Shown here piece by piece: positions 35,848 through 48,918 of a stretch of DNA of 64,000 bases; the stretch's first letter is position 1, and every line of letters starts with the position of its first letter. Origin of the DNA: Niebla homalea (lineage: Eukaryota > Ascomycota > Lecanoromycetes > Lecanorales > Ramalinaceae); assembly GCA_019925105.1 (NCBI GenBank), contig JAHGAU010000025.1, positions 806,001 to 870,000 on the forward strand. Reading direction: 5' to 3'. Position numbers and translations under genes: made by a program. Under the pieces are notes generated by a model, which had not been told where the DNA came from, searched no databases, and saw only the letters and a list, made by a program, of their open reading frames with translations.

Positions 35848-36899
35848 TTCGTTTTTTATTATTATAATGTTTCCGTTCGTCGTATTTAAAACTCCCAATA
35901 TATTAAAATAATCATATAATCTTCTCCGATATAATTTATAATTAATATTGATTAATTGATTGATGAATTTATATCACGAATCTAGCTAAGCTAATTTCCT
36001 CGTTCTATATTAACCGGTTTATTATTTTTATTAATAACCGTAAAACCTAATATTATTATTAGGATAAAATCGGTATTTATATAACTTTTATTCGTTCAAA
36101 ATATATATAATTAATTACTTAAAAAATAACTATATTTAAATTATATTTAAGAAATCTTATAACATTATAATTAAGTTTTTCAGAGGATATTTTTTAATTT
36201 TATTATATTTTTGTTTTTTCCCGGGTTTATATTATATTATTTTCGTTTTTCGTTTATTTAAATATTTTTACCGATATTTTTAAATTTAATTTATTTTTTT
36301 ATATATTAAGTTTTATTTTCGGAAATTATTTTTTTTATTATATAAATATAAATTTATTTCGCCGAATTATAAACGGATATATAAATTAAACGATTATTTA
36401 TAAATTCTAATTATTATAATATAATTATTTTTTCAATATTTACGTTATATATAGTTTTTCTATCGCGAATTCGGGTTGTTTTTATATATATTTTTCGCGG
36501 TTACGGTATTTTTTTTTTACTTAATTATTGCGGTATTTTTTTAATAAAATTTTTAATAATTTTATTTATTTTATTAATTAAATTAAATTAAAAAAAAAAC
36601 TAATAAATATTATAAATTTCACGGCGGCTCGGATATTTTATTTTATAAATAATATTTTCCGGTAATCGTTCGTATTAATTTTTTTTAATTAACCCGAATC
36701 TCTATTTCGCGTATATAAAATATAATATTAAAATATAAACCGCGTTTTATTTATATTAATCGTAATTATAACCCGTATCTGTTTTATTTTTTATATAAAT
36801 AATAAATAAAAAATAAACGAAACCGTTTTTACCCGTTTAAAATTAAATAATTAATATATTATCGCTTTTTTTTATATTTTCGTATTATCGAAAATAAAT

Positions 36900-38280
36900 T
36901 TCCGAAATTCTATTTTTATTTAAAACCGGTTATTTACGAGTTATCGGAATAGATTTTCTATAATATTATTAATATTTAATTTAATATTTTTCCGTTTAAC
37001 GAATGATTGCGAATATTTTCACGTAATTTTTTAATAATAGTTTTTTTAATTTCCGGGGTAAAATTTTCTGGGTAATAATTAATTTTTTTTAATATAAATT
37101 AAATTTTATTTATCTTTTATTTAATTTATTTTTATTTTTATAAAAAAAAATTTATTATTATTTATTATTATTTTTTTAATTTTCATTATTTAAATTATAA
37201 TTGAATCCGTTCGTTACTTTCCGTTATAATTGGTTACGTGTTTTTTTTTAAACTTTATTTAAATTATTATTTAATTAAAAATTAATTTTATTAATAAAAT
37301 GAACTTTCCCGATTTTAAAATTAAAATAAAAATCGTTTTATACGTTTCGTTAATTATTTTGAAATATTTATTCTAAATTTATAATAATTATATAATAAAC
37401 GTTTTCCCGTAATTAAAAATCTTTTTAAATCTATATTATATAATTAATATATAAAATATTATAGATTTTACGATTATTTAATAAATTATTTTAGATTTTT
37501 ATAACGTTATTTTTTGTATCGATATTATTAAATACATAAAACTTTTTCTTAAATGATTAATCTTTTATTAATTTTTTTAAAATAAGTTTGTTGATCGATT
37601 TTTTTTATTTATTTAAAACTTTAAGATTTTAATATTCCTTTCCGGTTTAATCGTTATTTATTTTAAGTTAACCGTAACCGATATTTTATATAATTTCGGA
37701 TATTTTATTATATAAAAAAATTTATATTATATAATACGAATTAACCTTTATAATTTTTCGTTTATTTAAAATAAATTTTATATATTTATTTAAGTTTCAA
37801 AATAATTACTAATAATAAATATATTATACGTTGATAAATAAATACTAATAATAAATATATTATACGTTGATAAATAAATATCGTTAATAAAACCTTTTAT
37901 TTAAATTTCTATTTAAGTTTAATTAATTTTTCGATAAACGGATTATTAAAAAAAAATTCGGAAAAATAAACGATCTTTAAAAAACATTCGTTATTATAAA
38001 TTTCATCGATTTGGTTTTTTATTTTAAATTAATTAACGTTCTCTTTTTTTTAAAAAAAGCTCGCCGTTTAATTAATTAAAAATAATGTTTTTTTTTAAAA
38101 TTATAAAATAATTATTAATAATTTATTTTATTAAACGTTTTTATAATATTTAAGAATGAAAAATTCGTTATAAATTTTTTACCGTAACTTTATATAATAT
38201 AAATCTTATTGACTAAGTTTTCGAATATCGTTTCCGTCGACTAACTTTTTTATATTTTTATTTATTAATTTAGAAAAAAA
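36900..38280 (-). pseudogene. LINE-G reverse-transcriptase remnant
   Basis: This minus-strand stretch is co-linear with LINE-F 23454-24820. The catalytic block F-I-N-D is at 37880-37891. Directly beside it a 36-bp unit is duplicated in tandem (37809-37844 and 37845-37880, apparently identical). It continues at 50638 after X2. It is RIP-destroyed. Confidence 0.75.
37809..37880. repeat. 36-bp perfect tandem duplication
   Basis: Two copies of a unit starting CTAATAATAAATATATTATA lie inside LINE-G reverse transcriptase. The identical, already RIP-like copies suggest the duplication arose after the RIP damage. Confidence 0.85.
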
Positions 38281-38294
38281 CGAGGTTGGGACAC

Positions 38295-38312
38295 CACCGA
38301 AATCCTCTTCGG
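38295..38312. other. Terminal hairpin of X2
   Basis: ACCGAA-ATCCTC-TTCGGT forms a perfect 6-bp stem 14 bp inside the element end. X1 has the same structure with one T-G pair. Confidence 0.75.
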
Positions 38313-38469
38313 TCCCTGAAATATTTGCTTAATAGTAAGGTTCTTTAATATATATACGCTATTTTTAGGTGGTAGCTATGGGAGTATATATAGGTTAGGT
38401 ATTACTTTAGGTGTAAGGGGTAAGAAATAAATGGGGTGGTAAAGGCCCTATCTTAAAAGTGAGGTCTCC

Positions 38470-38890
38470 AGGGTAAATACGGTCTTTTTGGTTTATCGTA
38501 ATGGGAGAATACGAGAAACGGATATTACTTTATTTAAGCCCTATTTTAAAAGTGAGGTTTTTAGGGCAATTACGGTCTTTTTAGCCTATCGTAATAAGAG
38601 AATACGAGAACCGGATATCGCGTAATAAAAGCACTATATAATAAAGGTCCTTTTAACCTATTATAATAAAAGAATATGAAAAGCGGGTAACGCATAATAA
38701 AAACCTTACCCGAAAAATAAGGTTTTTAAAGTAAGTACGGTCTTTTTAACCTATCGTAATAAGAGAGTACGAAAAGCGGGTAATACGTAATAAAGGTTTT
38801 GCCTGAAAAATAAGATCTTTAGGGCAAATACGGTCTTTTTAGTTTATTATAATAAAAGAATATAAGAAGCGGGTATTACTTTATTTAATT
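38470..38890. repeat. X2 tandem repeats, ~92-bp period
   Basis: The block CGGTCTTTTTAGCCTATCGTAATAAGAGAATACGAGAAG-type sequence recurs about five times, with one shortened unit. It is related to the X1 and X3 repeats. Confidence 0.8.
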
Positions 38891-40100
38891 ATACTCTATA
38901 TATATTTAAGTACGTATACGTAAATTATAGGTTTATACTAAGAAACCGTTAAGATAAATATATATATATAGGATTTTAAATTAATAAAAATATTATAAAA
39001 ACCGGTAACGATAACGACGTTAATAATATATCCGAATAAACCAATAATATATCCGGTACGAAATATATTATGTACGAAGGGCCCGTAATATTCAGAATAT
39101 AAAGGTATAAAAAAATAATAAAGTATTTATTATTTAAATTTTTATTAAGTCTTAATTTTATTATTTAAATCCGATAATTATTCCCAATAATAAAAAGGCT
39201 AAATTCATTAAATTTTATTAATTAACGTAATATCCGAGGTATAACTGTAATCGTATATTATTACCTATTCGGGTTTAATCTTTTATTTTTACTCTTTATT
39301 TATAACCGGCTTTATTTATTACCGGTTTTGATTATATTTTTCACCCTTAATTACCTAATCGTAACGGCTTTATTACCGGGACAGGTTCAAATAATCGGGA
39401 GGTAAAGGTAAGACCGATACCGGTGAAACGGATATAAAATGGAGGCGGCTTTTATATTATTTTTACGCGGCGGTAAAATAAAACTTCAGTTTAAATAATA
39501 TTAATAATCTGTTAATCTCGCTTATTATATAATAATATTAATAGCTATAAAACGTTTATTACCCTTAAGAAAACTATATAAAGCTAACTATAATTAAACA
39601 TAGGTAATTTTAAATCGATATTTATTTTATTAAAAAATTACTTTCAAAATTTATTAATAATAATCGTAAAATATAAACGGACCGGGAATTATTATTTAAT
39701 TAATATATATAATAATTTACCGTTAATAAAGTTAAGCTTTACCCGGAAAACGACGTAAATAGCCCTATAAAACTAAATATTTAAAATTATAATTTTAATA
39801 AATTTTTAACTTATTATTAATATTTTTATCCTTATCCTATTAATAAAACCGGTTATCGGCTAAATATTACGTAATAATATTACCGTCGTATTAACTTCTA
39901 ATTTTAATTTATATTAAAATAAATTAAATAATTCGATTATATTTAATATTTCGGCTGAATATTAAAACGTAACGTTAATATTATTATTATTTAAATAAAT
40001 TTTAAATTTTAAATTTTTTTTTTAATGTTTTCTTATTTAACTTACTTACGATTAAATTAATAAAGATTAAGATAACCCGGTCTTTTAAAAAGTAAGAATT
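38891..40100. other. X2 interior, no gene recognised
   Basis: RIP-degraded AT-rich sequence between the tandem repeats and the partially open frames. A short CCGAATAAACCAATAATATATCCGG segment near 39030 shows a local repeat. Nothing else was supported. Confidence 0.4.
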
Positions 40101-40119
40101 AATAATATCACCGGTAATT

Positions 40120-43117
40120 TAAGCTAAAAAGTAGACGTTTTTATATAATACGTTTTTATTAAAATACCGTTTTTTAATATTTAAAAATAAGCCAATAAAA
40201 CTATATTATTATTTATTATAAAATATATTTCTTAATTGTTCCGCGAATATTATATTATTTCCGCCGGCTTTTAAATATATATTTTAATATAAAATAAACT
40301 AAATAAATCGATATTATATCGTTAAATTCTTAATTAATATATTTATTTATTTTACCCAATTATTTCGCAAAACGATTAATAAAGTTTAAATAAAATTATT
40401 ATTAAAAATAATTAAAATCTTATTAAAATTAATTTTATTACCCATAATATTTTAAAAAAAGTTATTAATAATTTTAATATAATTTTTATATTATATTAAG
40501 ACTTTATATTAAATTATTAATTTAGTTTTTTTAATTAATTCCGTTTTTAATATTTAATATTTAATATAATAGCGAGAATTCTTATAAATTTTTAATAAAA
40601 TCTTAAATCAGGAGTAAAAAATTCGGTTATTTAATAAAAGTAAAACCGTAATCCTTAATAAAATATCGTAAAAAACGATATCGCTTTTTACCCGGTAATA
40701 AGCATATATAGCGGTATAGAAAAACGTTTTCTTTATCTTATTAATACCCTATAAAAAAAATAAACCCGTTTTGGATTTTACTTGATTTTCTTAATAATAA
40801 CGGTAAAGGCTTTATATTAAGTATCGTTGAATTTATTTTTATTAATAAAAGTTTTTATTATAATTATTTTAATATCGTAATTTATTTCTTTTACGATTAA
40901 CCGATTAATTGTAAATATAACTTAAGTATATTAATTTATTAATAAACGGATATTTAAATTAATTAGCTTTTTATTAATTTAAACGAGTTTTAAATTAATA
41001 AAATAAAGGTTATAATTGTATTCTAAAAAGTAATTATAATTTTTTTATTATATATTTAAATATTTAAGTTTTAATTAAAATTCCAAATTATCATAGAAGT
41101 TATTTTTAAACCGATTTTAAATCTTATTCGGATTATCGATAATTTCTTAAATTATAAAAAATATAAAAAACTATTTTATTACCGTTTTTATTACGTATAT
41201 TACGGCCTTAATAAAATTAACTACTTATATCCCGTTATCGTCTAGAAGATTTCTCGCTTTATATACCGTTTTATAATCATTATAATAAGTACTTTTAAAT
41301 ATCTTTATATCCTTAAAAAACGTAATTCCCGTTATTTAAATTAATAATAAACATAGGAAATTTATGTTACCAGCTTAAGGGTTAACTTAATATATCTATT
41401 TAATAGTTTTTAATTCCCGTTAACGGTATTACTATATTTTTTTATTTTTTTGGACTTTTTAAAACTATAATTTTAAAGGAAATTATAATAAAGAAAATAA
41501 TAAAACTCCGGGTAATTAATATTATACGTGAAATACCTTATTATGATATTTATTGAGTTTTTAACCGTATTTTTCAGCTTTTATAACGTAATTATCGGCT
41601 TAAAGCTTATTAATTATTTATTTTCGAAATAATAATTTAAACGGGTAATAAACGGTTTCTTATCGTAAGTAAAATATTTAAATAAACGTTAAAAAGCCGC
41701 TTACGTACCGATATAATGGCCGCTAATATAACGTTTAATTTCATTATTAAGATTTTTAAAGGCTATAATAGCGATATTATAATTTTTCTATACGTACTTT
41801 TAAATATATTTAATAATTTAAATATTAATATATATTTCAATATTAATATACGTATTATACGTTTTATATATAAATAAATTATATAATATTATTTAACGAT
41901 TATTAATTTTAAAATTTTCAACCTTTTATTTCCGTTTATTATTACGTTATTAATAAATAAAATAACCGTCTTTATTAAACTAAGTTTTATTATAAAAAAG
42001 TTTAAGAAATCCCCGTTTATATTTTTTTTTAATGCGACCGTTATTTATTATATATTTAATAATAAGGTTTAAAGCCCCGTATAATATATAGGTTATATTT
42101 TTTTTAATAATATCCGTAAATATACCGTTAAAATCATTTTAAAGAGAAAGTAATTCGGCTTTAATAAAATTATTAATATACGTTAAATCGAGCTATTTTT
42201 CGGGATATATAAAAAAAAAATATAAATATAAGGTAATCCGCGTTTTTAATATTTAATTATTTATATTTATTTAATATGATAGCCAAAATAACAATTTAAA
42301 TAAAATAATATTATTTACCGCTTTATATTTTGAATACAATAAATTAAATCCGGTTTATTTAACGGTTTTTCCTTAAAACGTAATTCATATTAAATCTTAA
42401 AATAAATAAGGTTTATAATATAAATTATAAAAATAATAGGTGTCTTAAATTAACGGATAATAATTATTAAATCCTAAAGTAAACCTTATATAAATCGATT
42501 ATTATTTATAAATATTAAAGGTAAAATAATTTTACCCATATTTACGGTATTAAATCTATCGTAATAGATATAATTTTAAATATTTATATATAAGTTTATA
42601 CGTAGCTTTTTTTAATTAAATCGTAAAAAAGAAAATTATTAAGCTTTAAAAGTAATTCTAATATCTATTATAAGTTATTAAAAGAATCGTCGGTTATATA
42701 ATAAAAATAAGAAATATATAAGACGTTTATAAGTACGTTTCTGGAAATAATATTATTAATATTTATAGATAAAGAATTTAATCTGTTTACGTTAACTTCC
42801 TATATATTATAAATTTAAATATTATTTAAATATACCGAAAAAAAAAAAGAAAAATATAAAAAAATAATAATTATTTTATTTACTTATATATAAATTAAAC
42901 TGTTTTAATTAATAATATTTAAATCCTATAATACTTTATTATCCGGGATGATATCCTATTATCGAATAAATTACTCTTTTTACGTTAATATTATATCCCG
43001 CTTATTTAATAATATATTTTTATCGGGAAAGAAAATAATTATCTTATTATTAATAAAAAGGTTAACCCGTCGTTTATTAGCCTTTTTTTTTACTATTAAT
43101 TATATTTAAGGATTAAA
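40120..43117 (+). pseudogene. Unidentified long coding remnant of X2
   Basis: In one plus-strand frame (codons starting at 40120, 41641 and so on) the stop frequency drops in places well below what this base composition predicts. For example, 41641-42180 has about seven stops in 180 codons. The translated blocks include LIPYKKNKPVLDF near 40725-40765 and LRTDIMAANITFNF near 41701-41742. Most stops are TAA, explainable as mutated Gln codons. I could not assign a family; PVLDF loosely recalls a reverse-transcriptase block but has no supporting motifs. The frame would be interrupted at 43118-43130 by LINE-A and may resume at 48919. If real, it is a protein of over 1,000 residues, which would make X2 the autonomous member of its family. 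Confidence 0.4.
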
Positions 43118-43189
43118 AAGGATTTTATATTGATTGATTGATTGATTTATATTACGGATCTAGCTAAGCTAATTCCGGCGTTCCCTAAT

Positions 43190-46100
43190 ACTCGGCTATT
43201 TGGCCTTATTAATAACCGTAAAAAACCCGATATCCATAATATTAGGAATAAAAACCGGTATTTATCTAGCCTTTACTTTCATCTTAAGGGTTAAAAGTAT
43301 TTATGGCCGTTTAAAGAGTAAGAATTTATTTATACGTTTTTTTTAAGAAAACCTATAATATTATAACTGAATCTATTTAAGGGTTATTTTTAAACTTATT
43401 GCTTTTCCGTTACCTTACGGGTCTATTTAATATTAAAATTTTAAAATTCCGATTATATTATTAAATATCCTTATTAATATATATATTATTATTATTTTAT
43501 TTATATAACTTTATAAACCAATATAATATCGTTTTTTATACCGCTTTGGTATTTATAGTCCCTTTAGCCCTTTATTAAGTATAGTTTTTCCGCCGTTATT
43601 TTTTATTTTTAAGTCGGCGGTAAAATTTTTTAATTAAGTTTTTAATTACTTTATTTATTTCCTTAATTAAGCTGAATTATAATAATAAGCCTATAACTAT
43701 TATAAATTTAATGGCCGCCTTAATACTCTTTTTATTAATAAGTATTTAATAATAATCGTTAATCCTTACCCTTTTAATTAATCCCGGTTTAAGCTCCTTA
43801 AATAATAAATAGGAAATTAATATATATATAATGTCTTACTTTCACTATTTATATTTATAATCAATATCGGTCCGGTTAACGGTATATATGGTAAAAAGGA
43901 AATAAATTAAACCGTTTTTATTTATCCGGAGTTAAATTATTAACGTATTATTATTTTTTTTTATAATTTTATAATACCGGAGATACTTATTAATAATTTT
44001 ATTGCTATTTAAAGCCGGATATTATTACCCTTAAAAGATTAATTCTTTATATTTATATTAACGCTTTATTTATTTTTTTATAATTTATAAAATAATCGCT
44101 ATTAATTTTATTTTTATAGCTTTTTTTTCCTCCGTTATTTTTACTTTAAATAAAAATTTATATAATTTTATATTAACTTTTTAAACGTAAGTTAAGTTAA
44201 CTTTTTTTTTAATTTACTTTAATTTAATTTCCGTGGGGGGGGTAAATATTATTTTTCTACGTTTTTTTATTTAAAACCTCTTATAATTTTAATGAATACG
44301 TTTATTTTTTATTAACGTAGTTAAATTTATACCCTTTATAAGTTTTATTTAAGCGATTATTTAATTTAAGGCCAGCTTTATTAATAATATAAAAACCTTA
44401 GATTCTAATACTGGGACGGAAATCGCTTTATATACTTTACTTATTATTCTTAAGTATTAATTTTAAACCTTTTATAGTTACCGGACGAGCTCTTTTTTAT
44501 ATTTAAACGTATTTTTAAGTACGTATTAAATAGTTATTACGTACGTTATCGTAGGCTTTATAACCATTTAATAAATGGTTTTAGCCTTTTATAAGGTAGC
44601 TCTTTACGTTAATACCGTAAGGTAAATAAGGTTTCTTTCTTATAAAATTATTTTCTTTTAAATTTTTCTTATATAATTTTTTTAATCTAATTTTTTATTA
44701 ATTTATAAATTAAGTACCTTAATATTAACTTCTGGTTTTATTATTATATTATTTAAGTTTATTATAGCTATTATATTATATAACTTTAAGCTCCTTATTA
44801 TATAAATAAACTTATACTTATATAAGGCGAACTGGGCCTTATATATTTTAATTTATTATAAATAGATTTTATAAGTTTATTTTAGCTTTAAATAGTTTAT
44901 ATAAGTAAATATACTATAAATTAAAAGGTAAATATTATTAATAAAACCCTTTATTTAAACCTTTTATTTTAGTTTTATTAAATCTTTAATAAGTAAGCCG
45001 TTAAAGAATAAAAATAAAATTAAAAAGATAAATAATTTTTGGGGAATCTTTATTATTATAGGCTTTATCGTACTTATTTTTTATTCCAAGTTAATTAACG
45101 TCGTTTAGTTATTTAAGAAACTTTTTATTTAATTTATAAGGAAAAATAAAACTCCCTTTTTCCGTAAATTATATAGTAATTTTTAATAATTTATTTTATT
45201 AAACGTTTTTATAATATTTAAGGAAAGAAGACTTATAACGTATTTTTTCTTATAATTTTATATCGTATATATATTATTAATTAAATTTTTAAAAGCCGTC
45301 TCCGTCGACCGTTTTTTTTTATTTTTATTTATTAATTAAGGAATAGCTTATATTCTTTTATATAATTACTTAAAATCTTTACGATTACCGTCTTTAAAGT
45401 TTTCTTTAACGTATAAAAAAGTACTATAAGTTTATATAACTTTACCTTTAAGTAATTTAACTTAACCGGCTTTTTAAGGATAATCGTTTTAATTTTTTTG
45501 AATTTACGGGGGTAATATTTTATATTAAAATAAACTTAAAATAAATAAATAAAAACCTCTCTGAATAATGATATTATTATAAATAAAAACCTATTTAATA
45601 TACCGTTAAATCCGGAAACCTTATTTTTTTTTAATTTATTAATCGTTTTAATTATTATTTTTTAAGTTATTACTTTACTTACTATTATTAATTTAAAATA
45701 TACCGTACCGTTAATATTTATTAAATTAGCTTTTAATAATAAAGGAAAGAACGCCTTTTTAAAAGCCTTAATTTTACCGTTAAAGGTATTTATTACCATA
45801 TTATTTAGTCTTTTTAAAGGTAAAAACTTAAGGATAAATTTAAGTTTTCCACTTTATTCCTTACCGTATTTTATTAATTTTTAAATATTATAAAAAGAAA
45901 CCATTAAGTTTTATATTATAGCCCGGAAATTTATTTATTTAATTTTCCGGATAATTCTTTTTTTTTCTTTTTAACTTTCCTTTAATTATTAAAACGTCTC
46001 CTGGTTTTTATATTTAATAATTTACTTTATAAGTATTTTTATTTTTATAATCGTTTTTATATATTTTTTATTTTAATAAATTTTAACTTTTTAAAACGGC

Positions 46101-47250
46101 TTTATTATTAAGATTATAATATTAATTACTTTATTTAAAGCTTTTATTACCCGTTTTATAGAACGGTTAATCTATTTTTTATTATTAAGCCAGAAAAGTT
46201 TTATTAACTGGGATATTATTTCCATTATTTTTATAAATACCTTAATTTCTTTAATTATTTTTTATATTCGTTTAAATAATAAGGACGGAGTCGTATTAAC
46301 GGATTAATTTAAAATCATTTTTATCGGGATATAATTTAAACCGTATTTTAAATCTTTTTAGGGTCCGTATATTATAATTGAATTAATAATACTTTTTAAA
46401 CTGAATATTAAGTTAATTATAATCTTAAATTTACGGCTTTCTTATATAATAGTTTTTTTTAACGTTAATAATATAAAGTTAAACCGTATAATAATTATTA
46501 ATAACTCTTTAAATTTAATATAATTAATCGTATAATTATTTTTATTTTATTAAACGTAATAAAGATTAAAGTTTTTTATTAAAAGGTATTTATTAAGTAT
46601 AACTATAATATCCTTAAGTAATAAAATCGTAAAAAGTCCCTTCTTATTAATTAATAACGGATTATACGTATTATAAATATTTAAGTTACCCTTAATATCC
46701 TTTTCTTATATAATCCGGAATATATATAAGTTCTTTCCGTAATAAATAATATTTTAGTTATTTATATTTAACCTCTTATTAATAAAGAAGTACGTTTATA
46801 TTATTTTATTACCTTTAAAAACTAAATAAAAACCATTTCTTAAATTAATTAAAAAATAAATATACGGATTATATAATGGTTTTTATATTATTATAATATT
46901 AATATCCTTTATTTCCTTAAATTTAAATATTAATATTATAATTTTAATTACTTCTTTTTATACGTTATATTATATTATTTTTAAAAATATAAATATATTA
47001 AATATCGATATCCGTCGGGTTTTTTTTATTAATTTTTATTTATATAAATGATTTCTTTTTAAGGTTAAGTGTTATTTATTTTAATCTTTTTATTATAATA
47101 GTAATCTTGGTCGGGCGGCCGGCCTTAAAAGTTAATATTATTATAAATTTCCTTTTTTTTACGTTATTAATTATTACGTTTTACCCTTCCCCGTTTAATA
47201 GGTTCCGTTTATATTTTAAAATCGTTTTTAATTACTTTATTAATTTAAGT
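43190..47250 (-). pseudogene. LINE-A ORF2 remnant: endonuclease and reverse transcriptase
   Basis: Co-linear, inverted, with LINE-D ORF2. The catalytic block reads F-I-N-N-I-Y at 44929-44946 (minus), with Asn at both catalytic Asp positions. Endonuclease blocks lie at about 46000-47200. Dense TAA/TAG codons interrupt it. Boundaries are approximate, taken from the alignment with LINE-D. Confidence 0.82.
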
Positions 47251-48892
47251 TTATATAAATTATAACGTTAAATTTTAATTATTATCTTAATCTTTTTATA
47301 TTAAATCTTTTTCGTTTTTATTATATATTATAAGTTTTATATTAAATAATTATTATTACCGTATATTACGTATTTTAATGCATTTTTCGTTAAGCTATTT
47401 ATTATTAAGTTAATATATTTATATATATTATATTTTTCAGTATATATTATATACTTTATATTATTAAAGTACCTTATAATAATATATTTATACCCTTAAT
47501 ATTTAAAATATTAATAAATATCCGTTATTTAATCTTAAAGTCTTATTAATTTAAGGGATTTACTTTTTATTACCTTTTTATTAAGGATATTATTATATAT
47601 CCTTATTAACGTTATACTTAAGATAATTATAAAATATCTTTTTATATAATTAAAAATATTTAATTTCTTTATTATAAAGGGGAAATTATAATTAATGATT
47701 TTTAATTTAAAATAGAAAACTATATTCTCCTTTTTTATCCGCCTTAAAGTAACTTTCCTTTCTTCCCCCGTAAACTTTACTAAGTATATCCCGTTTACCG
47801 CGATAATGAAAAATTACCTTAATATCTTTACCGTTTTATACCTTTTTTTACCGGTTTATTCTTTTGATTTTTCAACCTTTTTTTTATTTTTAATAAAGTT
47901 ATATTAAAAAGAATATCCCCGCTTTATAATTTATATACCGTAATAATCTGCTCCGTTAATAGCTTTCTTATTACCTTAAACGCCTTTATTAATTATAATA
48001 AGTTCATTTTTATTATTATTTTTTTTTCCTTTTCACTTAATAATTATATAATTATTATTTTTGTTTTCGTTAATATTACCGTTTTTTCCCCCGCCTTTAT
48101 TTCCTTTACCGTTAACGCCGGTGTTATCTTTATAACCCTTATTATTTAATTTATCTTTACTCTTTTCTTTAAAGTTTCTTTTATTATTTTTTTACTTTAT
48201 ATATATCCTTTTTATTTTTTTTTATTTTCGTCCGCCGGCGTTTTTATTATTGTTTTTTAAATTTCATATAGTTTCTTTAATTCCCTTAAACTTCTTTTTA
48301 TATTTATATAAAAGTTTCTTATTTTTTATAACCCGATTTATAATATCGGCTAAGTCTTTAACATAATATTTTTCTATATAATTATAAAAAGGTTTTTTAA
48401 CGCCCTTATTATTTCCTCCTTTTTTACTTTTCCCCTACGTATTTAATAATTACTTTTTTTTAAAATTAATTCCTATTTATTTAGTATTTCCTTATCTTTA
48501 TTTAGCTTTCTCTTAGTTTATATATATTTAATAAGGCTTTTTACGCCTCCGCTTACCCTCTATCCGTCCCCGCGTACCGTCCTCGTCCCTTTTACCCTTT
48601 ATTTATTACCCTTTATAATAATACCTTTACGCGTTATACGCGTCTTTTTACGCGTATCTTATTAACCATAGGCTCCCTATTCAATTTAAGGTTTTTTTTA
48701 TCTCGTATTTATCGCGTTATTTATACGACTTATTACCGTTTTTATTAACCTAAACCGTTTACCCTTCCTCCCCCTTATTTTTACTATTATTCCGCTTCCG
48801 CTTATTGTATTTAAAGTATTATCCTTATTATTACTTAAGTTATGCACGCGTGTATCGTTTCTGACCTCTGGGGTCCCGTTGTTCGTCGACAT
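47250..48892 (-). pseudogene. LINE-A ORF1 remnant (Gag-like)
   Basis: The ATG at 48892 begins MSTNNGTPEVRNDTRVHNLS, matching LINE-E ORF1. An in-frame upstream ATG at 48907 is in the flanking target duplication, so 48892 is preferred. The first 65 codons to 48698 are open, the longest intact piece of any LINE protein here, and end in a Lys/Arg-rich stretch (KIRGRKGKRFRLIK), in keeping with RNA binding. RIP stops then accumulate. The downstream boundary is approximate. Confidence 0.75.
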
Positions 48893-48918
48893 CAAACCTT
48901 TAATCAAGGATTTTATAT

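Larger units (their letters stand above)
7522..35925 (-). mobile_element. LINE-F: full-length Tad-like LINE, broken into four pieces
   Basis: This minus-strand non-LTR retrotransposon consists of 7522-7854, 9585-10221, 23454-26463 and 34281-35925, about 5.6 kb in all. The 3' end is at the left: an AATTGATTAATT-type tail and then TTATACTACGAATCTA, the 3' motif shared with the other LINEs. The 5' end is at 35925. The 13-bp sequence CCGATATAATTTA occurs at 7509-7521 and 35926-35938, a target duplication bracketing the whole locus. The pieces align in order with LINE-G, which lacks these particular insertions. X1, a Ty3/gypsy element and X3 interrupt it. The coding regions are RIP-destroyed. Confidence 0.85.
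43131..48905 (-). mobile_element. LINE-A: full-length Tad-like LINE
   Basis: This minus-strand element of 5.78 kb has its 3' end at the left (TGATTGATTG tail, then TTATATTACGGATCTAGCTAAGC) and its 5' end at 48905. The 13-bp duplication AAGGATTTTATAT is at 43118-43130 and 48906-48918, identical on both sides. It is inserted in X2. ORF1 starts at 48892 and the ORF2 reverse-transcriptase block FINN is at 44935-44946. It belongs to the same family as LINE-B, -C, -D and -E. Confidence 0.93.

Noticed and set aside
40725..40765. PVLDF peptide in X2 as evidence of a reverse transcriptase
   Set aside because: No catalytic block or other reverse-transcriptase motif follows at the expected distance.
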